Positions 45,275 through 52,758 of a stretch of 64,000 nucleotides of DNA are shown one piece after another (position 1 is the first letter of the stretch; the number at the start of each line of letters is the position of its first letter). The notes under the pieces are model-generated. The model saw only the letters and a program-made list of their open reading frames with translations. It was not told where the DNA came from and did not search any database. Position numbers and translations under genes: made by a program. This DNA comes from an uncultured Colwellia sp. (GTDB taxonomy: Bacteria > Pseudomonadota > Gammaproteobacteria > Enterobacterales > Alteromonadaceae): NCBI GenBank assembly GCA_913062815.1, contig CAJXWZ010000005.1, forward strand, positions 62,001-126,000. The letters are read 5' to 3'.

Positions 45275-46693
45275 ATGGCGAGAGCAGAAAAATATATACC
45301 AACAGAAAAAGCACAAGCATTTTTAGACAAAGTAACTGATGCCAAGCACGATAGGCAAATTATTAATGGTTTAAAAAAATTCCTAGATGACAGAGCGCCT
45401 GAAGATATGCTCAATTTCTACACTCAGGAAGAAAAAGCAGCGTTGATTGCCATCAAAGGCACAGAGCAAGATATTGAAAGCCGTATGCCGGTTAAAATTA
45501 CGCGTCACTACTATGATCTGGCTAAAAATAGTCCTCCCTTACAAACTTTAATTAAAGCCAGTCCTGCCGAAACTTTTGATATGCAAGGTGCGCCAGATCC
45601 AGGTAATCAAATGGACTATAGCCCTATTGAAGGCTTGATTCATAAATATGAATTAGGGTTAATTTATGTTGCCTCAACCTGCTCTGCTCATTGCCGCTTT
45701 TGTTACCGTGAAGAGCTAATTGCCAAAAAAGAAATTGCTCGTAATGATGGTACAGTTGAGCGTAAAGGCTTAGCGCAAATTTTAGAATTAGTGAATTATA
45801 TTAATAAACACAATGACATCGTTTCTACCAACGGCGGTCGTCACCCTGATACAGGCCGAGAAAAATTACGAGAGATTTTAATGTCCGGTGGCGATCCTAT
45901 GGTGCTGCTTAATAAAAACTTAGCTCAGTGGTTTTCCGCCTTAGCTGACGCTGGCATAGAAAGTATACGTGTTGGAACTAAAGAGTTAGCTTTCTACCCT
46001 GATCGTTTTGACGATACCTTTTTTGCCATGATGGATGATTTTCATGAAGCTTACCCTGAAATGAAATTCCGTTTTATGGTGCACTTTAATCACCCAGACG
46101 AGTTTTTACAAAAAGATGAAAATGACAATTTTATAGAAAACCCCGATGGCGGTTTAGTTTGGGTAGAAAGCACAACTAGAGCGGTTAAGCAGCTAGCAAG
46201 TCGAAACTGGATTTCAATAGAAAACCAAGCTCCACTGATTAAAGGCATAAGTAATGATGCTGAGGCATTACGCATTATGCAACGTGAACTTAAGCGAAAT
46301 CGCATAGAGAATCACTACTTCTTCTGTGGTCGCGATATTATTGGTCACAAAGCCTTTAATCTTGGCATAGAAGAGGCTTGGCAGCTGCTAAATAAATCTC
46401 AGCAAGGTCTTTCTGGCGTTGAAGCCCATGCAAGGTTATCAATAACTCATTATTTAGGTAAAACTGAAGTTGTCGCCGTTACTAACGAACCAATGGCTGG
46501 CGTACCCGGCAGTGAAAACGGCGTGGTGATTTTTAAACTTTTACGCGGAGCAGCTGATGCTCACAATAAAGGTGAAGTGGCCATAGTTGGCAGAAATCCT
46601 GATGCCATCTGGTTTAGTGGTTACGAAGATAGAGTAATTTTTGATGAAGCCGGGTTATTTAAAAACTCGATGAAATCAACAAGTAGCGCATAA
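45275..46693 (+). CDS. KamA family radical SAM protein (lysine 2,3-aminomutase-like)
   Basis: 472 residues from ATG at 45275; an in-frame TTG at 45263 is less likely. The radical SAM cysteines are C136, C140 and C143 in STCSAHCRFCYRE, the CxxxCxxC motif with the KamA-type RFCYR. The downstream segment YLGKTEVVAVT is a candidate for the PLP lysine region, although it differs from the GGGGK motif of clostridial lysine 2,3-aminomutase. Family enzymes move an amino group using PLP and a 5'-deoxyadenosyl radical. It is longer than EpmB, so the substrate may not be lysine. No beta-lysine or EF-P genes adjoin it. Confidence 0.85.
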   Translation: MARAEKYIPTEKAQAFLDKVTDAKHDRQIINGLKKFLDDRAPEDMLNFYTQEEKAALIAIKGTEQDIESRMPVKITRHYYDLAKNSPPLQTLIKASPAETFDMQGAPDPGNQMDYSPIEGLIHKYELGLIYVASTCSAHCRFCYREELIAKKEIARNDGTVERKGLAQILELVNYINKHNDIVSTNGGRHPDTGREKLREILMSGGDPMVLLNKNLAQWFSALADAGIESIRVGTKELAFYPDRFDDTFFAMMDDFHEAYPEMKFRFMVHFNHPDEFLQKDENDNFIENPDGGLVWVESTTRAVKQLASRNWISIENQAPLIKGISNDAEALRIMQRELKRNRIENHYFFCGRDIIGHKAFNLGIEEAWQLLNKSQQGLSGVEAHARLSITHYLGKTEVVAVTNEPMAGVPGSENGVVIFKLLRGAADAHNKGEVAIVGRNPDAIWFSGYEDRVIFDEAGLFKNSMKSTSSA

Positions 46694-46710
46694 AGACAAC
46701 GTATTAGCTT

Positions 46711-46940
46711 AGGGGCTGTTGATCTTTCAGGGTTGAATTTTGTTCGAGCTAAAAGCGTTTTAGCAGCGGCGAGTAGTGTGTAGCCTAGTCATTCTAAGCA
46801 AATACTACTCGACAAAGAATAAAACGCTTTTAGCCGAATCCTTCGGACAGCGTTTGTTGATCATTCTTACTGCGTTATCGCCTTTTTATGTGGAACAACC
46901 ATATGACAAAGGCTCCGCCTTGTATAAATACCCAACAATT
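46711..46940. repeat. Structured intergenic repeat (MITE-like or interspersed palindromic element)
   Basis: Arms GCTAAAAGCGTTTTA (from 46748) and TAAAACGCTTTTAGC (to 46834) are inverted, continued inside by CGAGTAGT (46770) and ACTACTCG (46804), giving an interrupted hairpin of about 85 bases. TGTTGATC occurs as a direct repeat at 46717 and 46855 flanking it. A second palindrome, ACAAAGGC-TCC-GCCTTGT (46906-46923), lies to the right. No open frame. This type of sequence looks like the interspersed elements of Colwellia and Pseudoalteromonas genomes, but that is from memory and needs a genome search. Confidence 0.6.
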
Positions 46941-47010
46941 TGCTGAAAAAGTAATCTCGAAAGATCTACCCCCCCCTAGGAAAACAGTAAAGTTCCTGTT
47001 AGAATTCGGC

Positions 47011-47040
47011 GCAAAACCTCGACCACATTCGGGGTTTTGC
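47011..47040 (+). other. Leader hairpin upstream of trhO
   Basis: GCAAAACC (47011-47018) pairs with GGTTTTGC (47033-47040), with an inner CGA/TCG, in the 5' region of trhO. No T run follows. A run of eight C residues lies upstream at 46969-46976. It could be a terminator remnant of the repeat region or a leader structure; no known riboswitch class is recognised. Confidence 0.4.
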
Positions 47041-47122
47041 ATTATGGTTGGCAACTAAGTCAGCTAGAAATTTATCTACAGCACTGGATTTACGTTTCAG
47101 TTAGCTCACTAGAGGCAGAACA

Positions 47123-48118
47123 ATGGCTTTATCTCCAACAATGCCGCACATTACCGTATGTGCGTTATATAAATTTACTCATCTTGAAAATTATCTAGAT
47201 TTACGTGCCCCATTATTAAAGAAAATGACTGCTCTTGACGTTAAAGGTACTTTGTTACTTGCGGCTGAAGGAATCAATGGCACCATTGCTGGTAGTCAAT
47301 CAAGCATTGAGCAAGTTTTAGCTTTTTTAGCGCAAGATATCAATCTAGCCGGTATATCGCATAAAGAATCTTATGCTGATGAAAATCCTTTCCATCGCAC
47401 TAAAGTAAAACTTAAAAAAGAAATTGTTACTATGGGTGTTGAGGGTATAGACCCAAATCAGGTAGTCGGTACTTATGTCAAACCACAAGATTGGAATGCA
47501 CTGATTTCAGACCCTGAAGTTTTATTAGTCGATACTCGTAATGACTACGAAGTTGAAATTGGTACGTTTAAAGGTGCCTTAAATCCAGATACTGAGACCT
47601 TTCGCGAATTTCCTCAATACGTTAAAGATAATTTAGATAATAAACAGCATAAGAAAGTAGCGATGTTCTGCACCGGTGGTATTCGTTGTGAAAAATCTAC
47701 CGCGTATTTAAAAGAACAAGGTTTCGAAGAAGTATATCACCTAGAAGGAGGTATTTTAAAATACCTTGAAGAAGTGCCAAGTACTGACACATTATGGCAA
47801 GGCGAATGTTTTGTGTTTGATGGCCGTGTCGCGGTAAACCACGATTTAGAACAAGGTCAATATGATCAATGTTTTGCTTGTCGTTTTCCGATTACTGAAG
47901 AAGAAAAGCAGAGTGAACATTATATGAAAGGGGTAAGTTGTCATCGTTGCCATGATAAGGTAACTGACGAACAACGTAATCGTTTTGCCGAACGTGAACG
48001 TCAAATAGCATTAGCTGAAAAGCGAGGTGAGCATCATATTGGTGGTAATGTTAAAGTCACTATCGATGAACGCCGCCAAGAAAAGGTAGCGAGAAAATCA
48101 GCACAAGCTAAAACATAA
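47123..48118 (+). CDS. trhO: tRNA uridine-34 hydroxylase TrhO (YceA, rhodanese domain)
   Basis: 331 residues. An N-terminal ferredoxin-like domain ([17 protein letters not shown]), a rhodanese domain with active-site Cys183 ([13 protein letters not shown]), and a C-terminal zinc-binding region ([19 protein letters not shown]) match YceA/TrhO. E. coli TrhO makes 5-hydroxyuridine at position 34 of tRNA using oxygen. AGAGGCAG lies upstream of the ATG. A terminator follows. Confidence 0.95.
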   Translation: MALSPTMPHITVCALYKFTHLENYLDLRAPLLKKMTALDVKGTLLLAAEGINGTIAGSQSSIEQVLAFLAQDINLAGISHKESYADENPFHRTKVKLKKEIVTMGVEGIDPNQVVGTYVKPQDWNALISDPEVLLVDTRNDYEVEIGTFKGALNPDTETFREFPQYVKDNLDNKQHKKVAMFCTGGIRCEKSTAYLKEQGFEEVYHLEGGILKYLEEVPSTDTLWQGECFVFDGRVAVNHDLEQGQYDQCFACRFPITEEEKQSEHYMKGVSCHRCHDKVTDEQRNRFAERERQIALAEKRGEHHIGGNVKVTIDERRQEKVARKSAQAKT

Positions 48119-48179
48119 TCATTCTGATATATCACCAACACAAACCTTGTTTCTAGCATCTAATACTTGATAAAACTTA

Positions 48180-48209
48180 ACTCACAACAGTGTGAGTGCT
48201 TGTTTTTTA
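48180..48209 (+). terminator. Terminator after trhO
   Basis: ACTCACA (48180-48186) pairs with TGTGAGT (48191-48197) around ACAG, followed by GCTTGTTTTTTA. A good intrinsic terminator. Confidence 0.82.
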
Positions 48210-48266
48210 CCATATTTAAATAATCTATATATTCTATTCGATAAAAAAGTACGCTAAATGTTTAGG

Positions 48267-48743
48267 TTATTTAGATATGGACTCTAGTTTTTCTTCCAGT
48301 TGTTCTAGCTTTGAAAAAATCGCTGTGTTTTGGGCAAATATCTCTTCATTTTGTTTTCGCAATTCTCTATTTTTAATATTGGTATCGGCAAAACCAAAAA
48401 TTTTATTCGCAAAAACAGCACCAACACCACCCAGTATGCCAACTCCTAAAACAAACATAACAAACACCGCAGCTCTACCAATAAAGGTAATAGGATAGAC
48501 GTCTCCAAAGCCAATGGTGGTAGATGACATTAGCATTAGCCAAAGTGCATCAACATAAGTCTGTACAGGCGAACCACTAACCCCTGTTTCTGCCATAAAA
48601 GTAATATAACCTAATATAATATTAAGCACAGAAAAGAGTGATAAAGAAAGCAGACCCAATATGCCATAGTTGTAATTTTTTACACCAAACTCATCCACTT
48701 TGTATAGCTGACTTTTTTCCATCGCATTTTGCAATATGATCAT
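48267..48743 (-). CDS. Two-transmembrane-helix potassium channel family protein
   Basis: 158 residues. Transmembrane helices at about 28-52 and 90-115 flank a pore loop with selectivity filter TTIGFGDVYP, the ion-channel signature (GFGD instead of GYGD). A charged coiled C-terminus (about 120-158) probably assembles tetramers in the cytoplasm. It should conduct K+ across the inner membrane; there is no ligand-binding RCK domain. Next to an orphan binding-protein gene in the same direction, 42 bases apart, without an obvious functional link. Confidence 0.85.
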   Translation of the reverse strand: MIILQNAMEKSQLYKVDEFGVKNYNYGILGLLSLSLFSVLNIILGYITFMAETGVSGSPVQTYVDALWLMLMSSTTIGFGDVYPITFIGRAAVFVMFVLGVGILGGVGAVFANKIFGFADTNIKNRELRKQNEEIFAQNTAIFSKLEQLEEKLESISK

Positions 48744-48785
48744 AATTTATCTCGATAATTTTTATATTTTGCAGAGTAAGGGGCG

Positions 48786-49541
48786 TTAATGCTGTTTTTT
48801 CATTCTAATTGTTTCTATTGTGCCATTAGACACTAATTTATTTAACTGTTCAGATAAACTTTTCGCAAGATATTTAACATTCGAATGTTTAGAAATGGCA
48901 ATATATGAATTTGCCGCTTTATCATATTGATAATTAGCTAATGAAAACTTCTGATAATATTCTTCTATAGATAAAAAAGGTAAAATTGACTCTTCACGCT
49001 CAATAAATGTATCTATTCTGCCACGTAAGAGCATATTAACCAGCTGTTCTCTAGAGTTCAGCTCTACTTTTTCAATCATGCTATTATTATCAAATAACTC
49101 AAAATAACTCCCTCCCCTAAGTACACCTACTGTTAAATGCTTTAAATCATCAATATTGTTAATTTCTATCTCTTTTGACGCTAGCGTAAAAAAGCGTAAT
49201 GGAAAATGTTGCACCATATAAGGGGGATGAAGAAAAATTAAGTTTTTTTCACGTTCAGGAAGCTTTTTTAAGCCAAAAATTAGATCCGCTTTACCTTGTT
49301 CAACCAACGTTAAACAGCGAGCAAAGGGACAACGAATAAAAATAGGAGTTAAATTCAATGATTTTGATAAGGTTTTAACAATTTCGACATGCTCACCAAC
49401 AAACTCATTATCAACTAAAAACGCAAAAGGTGGCTCTATAAAAGTGGCTACTGTTAATTTCCCTTCACTGGCCAAAGTTACAGGGCAAACAAGCACTATC
49501 AAAAACAGTAAAAGAAAAGAGGGTTTCATTAAAGACGCCAA
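48786..49541 (-). CDS. Periplasmic substrate-binding protein, SBP family 3, orphan
   Basis: 251 residues. Signal peptide at about 1-24 (VTLASEGK), then KLTVATFIEPPFAFLVDNEF and the family-3 pattern LVEQGKADLIFGL, ending with LNKLVSNGTIETIRMKK. Related in style to the proteins at 44174 and 61915. No transporter partner is present, so the role is a guess: ligand capture for a distant transporter or sensing. Ligand unknown. Confidence 0.8.
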   Translation of the reverse strand: MASLMKPSFLLLFLIVLVCPVTLASEGKLTVATFIEPPFAFLVDNEFVGEHVEIVKTLSKSLNLTPIFIRCPFARCLTLVEQGKADLIFGLKKLPEREKNLIFLHPPYMVQHFPLRFFTLASKEIEINNIDDLKHLTVGVLRGGSYFELFDNNSMIEKVELNSREQLVNMLLRGRIDTFIEREESILPFLSIEEYYQKFSLANYQYDKAANSYIAISKHSNVKYLAKSLSEQLNKLVSNGTIETIRMKKQH

Positions 49542-49637
49542 AATTTAAATTACATCAAAATTTTCAACTGTCTTTTTATTATAGCAATATGTGCACGATG
49601 TGCATTGTAGCCATGGGGAAACAGACTAATTAACACG

Positions 49638-51593
49638 TCAACTTACCTTTTTCACGGCCGGCTTTACAGAAGATTTTTTCTTTGCTCTGCTTGTTCTTTT
49701 AGGCTTAAAAGCAACTTGTGGTAGCCCTGAAAATGTTTGTTGTGCTGCGCCCTTAACCATTTCTGTTACGGTACAAGTTAAAGGTTGCATAAAACTTATA
49801 TAGCTGGCATTTTTTTCACTAATTGCCGTTAAATTAGCTTCCCACTGTGCAGTCATATCCGGTAAAGTAGCCTGCATAGGTAATGCATTTATTAGCGCAG
49901 CTCCAACTTCAGTAGCGATTATTTTTTTGCCTTGCCTAATGAGAAAGTCTCGCTTAAATAGCAAATCAATAATTCCTGCACGTGTAGCATCTGTACCTAA
50001 GCCATCAGTCTCTCTAAGCACTTTTCTGATGTTTTCATCACTAACAAAACGAGCTATGCCAGTCATGGCACTTAGCAAGCTGGCATCGGTAAAAGACTCT
50101 GGTGCTGAAGTCTGCTTTTCGATTAACTCACCTTGTCTGCAATGAAGGATTTGACCTTGACTCAATTGTGATAAAACAACTGACAAAGCAGAAGATTCAG
50201 CCAATGATTTTTCCTTGCTCGGAAACAACACTTTCCAGCCTTGTTGTTTTTCTACTTTAAGACAGGTTTTAAAAATTCCACCAGCTATTTTCACTGTAAG
50301 CTTAGTTTGCTGATATTGAAACACGTCATAAAACTGAGCCAAGTATTGCCGTACAATCAAGAGGTAAATGTTTTTTTCAAATGAATTAAGGCTGATGTTT
50401 TGAGGAGATTTTTCCGTTGGAATAATGGCATGATGTGCTGTTATTTTAGTATCATTCCACGCTTTGCTTCTAATAGTACTATCAGCATTTTTTGCGAATT
50501 CACTGCACGGTAAATTACTGGTAATTAAATGATTGATAATACCCGGCGCTTGCTTGAATTGTTCTTTAGGTAAGTAACGGCAATCTGAGCGCGGATAAGT
50601 GATCAACTTATGTTTTTCATATAGTGCCTGACAAACATCAAGTACCAATTTAGCATTCATGGAAAACTGCTTCGCTGCAGAAATTTGCAAACTTGAAAGG
50701 TTAAATGGTAACGGTTGGTTTTGTTGTTTCTGTTCAATGTTAAGCGATTCAACAACAGCCGCCTGATCATGAATTCGATTGACTACATTTTGCGCCAGCG
50801 CTTTCACTAATACTCGCCCATCTTCATCACAATAGGGCAGACACGCTTCACTCGGCTGCCATTTAACCGTTAATTGCTCGGGGCTAGATGATGACTCATT
50901 ATCAATATTCAAATGTGCTAAGACTTGATAAAAAGGTTTAGCAATAAAATGGGCTATTTCTTGCTCTCGCCTTACCACTAATCCCAACACTGGCGTTTGC
51001 ACCCTCCCTACTGACAATACGTTATGGTAGCCTTGTTTTTGCCCTTGCAGTGTACATGCTCGGGTTAAATTGATGCCATATAGCCAATCAGCTCTTGACC
51101 GAGCGAGAGCAGAAACCGATAACGGCATGAAATTTAGATTACTGGTAAGGGATTTGAGTGAACGTTTAACAGCTGGTAAGTTTAAATCACTGATGAGTAG
51201 GCGTTTTATCTTGTTTTTTTTGGATTGAGACACTTTGAAATAATCAATCACTTCATCAATTAATAATTGCCCTTCTCGGTCAGGATCACCTGCATGAATA
51301 ATTTCATCGGCTTGTTTTACCAGTTTTCGTAAAATGGTTAACTGCGCACGAGTTCTTGGGATAGGTTTTAGCTGCCACTGCTGAGGTACAATAGGTAAAG
51401 TTTCCATTGACCATTTTTTAAAACTTGCGTCATAATCTTGCGGATCGGCTTGTGATAAAATATGGCCAATACACCAACTCACCACATCACCATTGGCTAA
51501 TTCTATATGAGTCTTGTGATTTTTATGTGGCTTGGGCAAGGCCGCTGCAATAGCACGACCTAAACTAGGCTTTTCAGCTATGTATAACTTCAA
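49638..51593 (-). CDS. topB: DNA topoisomerase III
   Basis: 651 residues, about the length of E. coli TopB (653). MKLYIAEKPSLGRAIAAAL starts the TOPRIM domain, which ends with AGDPDREGQLLIDEV (the acidic metal site); the type IA active-site tyrosine is in LITYPRSDCRYLP. SVGRVQTPVLGLVVRRE and DGLGTDATRAGII are further family blocks. A lysine-rich tail (KPKRTSRAKKKS) replaces zinc fingers. It resolves single-strand DNA crossings and precatenanes, often with RecQ. Confidence 0.97.
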   Translation of the reverse strand: MKLYIAEKPSLGRAIAAALPKPHKNHKTHIELANGDVVSWCIGHILSQADPQDYDASFKKWSMETLPIVPQQWQLKPIPRTRAQLTILRKLVKQADEIIHAGDPDREGQLLIDEVIDYFKVSQSKKNKIKRLLISDLNLPAVKRSLKSLTSNLNFMPLSVSALARSRADWLYGINLTRACTLQGQKQGYHNVLSVGRVQTPVLGLVVRREQEIAHFIAKPFYQVLAHLNIDNESSSSPEQLTVKWQPSEACLPYCDEDGRVLVKALAQNVVNRIHDQAAVVESLNIEQKQQNQPLPFNLSSLQISAAKQFSMNAKLVLDVCQALYEKHKLITYPRSDCRYLPKEQFKQAPGIINHLITSNLPCSEFAKNADSTIRSKAWNDTKITAHHAIIPTEKSPQNISLNSFEKNIYLLIVRQYLAQFYDVFQYQQTKLTVKIAGGIFKTCLKVEKQQGWKVLFPSKEKSLAESSALSVVLSQLSQGQILHCRQGELIEKQTSAPESFTDASLLSAMTGIARFVSDENIRKVLRETDGLGTDATRAGIIDLLFKRDFLIRQGKKIIATEVGAALINALPMQATLPDMTAQWEANLTAISEKNASYISFMQPLTCTVTEMVKGAAQQTFSGLPQVAFKPKRTSRAKKKSSVKPAVKKVS

Positions 51594-51656
51594 CTAGCTT
51601 CTACATTTCATTGATAATATTAGTAGCATAGCTAAGCACTGTTTTTATGTACAGTT

Positions 51657-52493
51657 TTATTTGTTTTTTACTGGTAAAAGTTTATCTCGTACTTTTTTCA
51701 TGTGTTCTCGAAAGTTTTTGTCAAACTTACTTTCACCGCAAGCAAAGGCTGAGCTAGACTCAGGTATTGGGCTGCCTAAAAACTGCTTACGCTCTATGGT
51801 ACATATACCATTATCGTATTTAGTTATTGAAATATTACCCGACTTAGTTGTTCTTTTTTCTTGCTCTTGTTCAGGGGTTAATTGTAGATTGGAATGAGGC
51901 ACCGGAATTTGCTTTCCATGCATAACAGAAGCAGATCTAAACTGCTGTCGTTCTAATAATTGTTCCGCAATAATTTTCTCATTTATTGCACTCCTTAAAT
52001 TATTCAGCTGCTTATAAGCGGAAAAAGTTGCTTTAATCGATTTAGTTGATTCGGCGTCTTTAGCTAATGCAACTCCCGTTGTTACTGGCTTAACCAGCTT
52101 ACTTTGTTCAATCATGTTGTTAATCGTTTTATTTTGCTGCATTTCCTTTTTGCTGGTAGTTTGTATGTCAGTTTCTGGTTTAGAAACTACCCGCTTTTTT
52201 TGTCGCTCTTTTTCTTTGGGTTGTTCTTTTTTTATGGTGATTTGTGTTGGTGATTTTTTTGCCTTAATAGGCATTTTATAAAGGTAGCTATTAATTGCTT
52301 TTGGCTCGATTTTCATCGGTTTTACGGGGTGATTATCCGACATAGAAAATAACACCAATGCTAAAACCAAATGCACAAACACAGAGAGTAAAATAGTAAT
52401 ATAGTACTTTTTTAAAGAGCGTTTTTTAACTTCAACGACCTTTAAATCCTCAGGCGCTAAAACATTCCCTGCTATGACCAATCCAGCTAACAC
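51657..52493 (-). CDS. Hypothetical TonB-like single-membrane-span protein
   Basis: 278 residues from GTG at 52493, preceded by AGGTGG. One transmembrane helix (about 31-50, TILLSVFVHLVLALVLFSM) with a short cytoplasmic N-terminus, then a lysine-, glutamine- and proline-containing stretch of about 60-130 like TonB linkers, and a C-terminal domain with two cysteines (DNGICTIERKQ, SAFACGESKF). The membrane topology resembles TonB or TolA, but no TonB C-terminal domain is recognised. Function unknown; ExbB/ExbD genes are not adjacent. Confidence 0.65.
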   Translation of the reverse strand: MLAGLVIAGNVLAPEDLKVVEVKKRSLKKYYITILLSVFVHLVLALVLFSMSDNHPVKPMKIEPKAINSYLYKMPIKAKKSPTQITIKKEQPKEKERQKKRVVSKPETDIQTTSKKEMQQNKTINNMIEQSKLVKPVTTGVALAKDAESTKSIKATFSAYKQLNNLRSAINEKIIAEQLLERQQFRSASVMHGKQIPVPHSNLQLTPEQEQEKRTTKSGNISITKYDNGICTIERKQFLGSPIPESSSAFACGESKFDKNFREHMKKVRDKLLPVKNK

Positions 52494-52673
52494 AAATCCA
52501 CCTACATCCTCTAAACTAACATTTTTTTAACAATTAATAGACCTCAACTCAAGCAATAGGTTCATAACCAATGTTGAAAAGAAAGCGCACCAATTTAGAG
52601 CGAAGCGTCTATTACGGCGCAACGATTAAAACAACAAAAACACTAATGCATTGAAAAGTAAACTAATAATCTA

Positions 52674-52691
52674 TTGGACTGTATTTTGCTT
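52674..52691 (+). promoter_or_regulatory. Candidate sigma-54 promoter of the molybdoenzyme operon
   Basis: TTGG at 52674-52677 and TTGCTT at 52686-52691 keep the invariant GG-N10-GC spacing (GG 52676-52677, GC 52688-52689) of sigma-54 promoters. The inner CAC is not conserved. The predicted start near 52701 gives a 58-base leader before the ATG at 52759. Nitrogen-type control would fit if the enzyme is an assimilatory nitrate reductase, but no NtrC site is clear. Confidence 0.45.
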
Positions 52692-52711
52692 TATATTGCC
52701 AAAGACTTTAA

Positions 52712-52732
52712 AAATAAGAGACACTCTTATTT
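52712..52732 (+). other. Leader hairpin before the molybdoenzyme gene
   Basis: AAATAAGAG (52712-52720) pairs perfectly with CTCTTATTT (52724-52732) around ACA. A 9-base stem in a 58-base leader. There is no following T run, so it is not a simple terminator; possible mRNA stabilising or protein-binding site. Confidence 0.5.
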
Positions 52733-52758
52733 ATCAACATTAAGATTAGGGCACCTCT

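Noticed and set aside
46711-46940. The intergenic repeat as a CRISPR array or transposase gene
   Set aside because: No regularly spaced short repeats and no open frame; it is a single composite inverted-repeat element.
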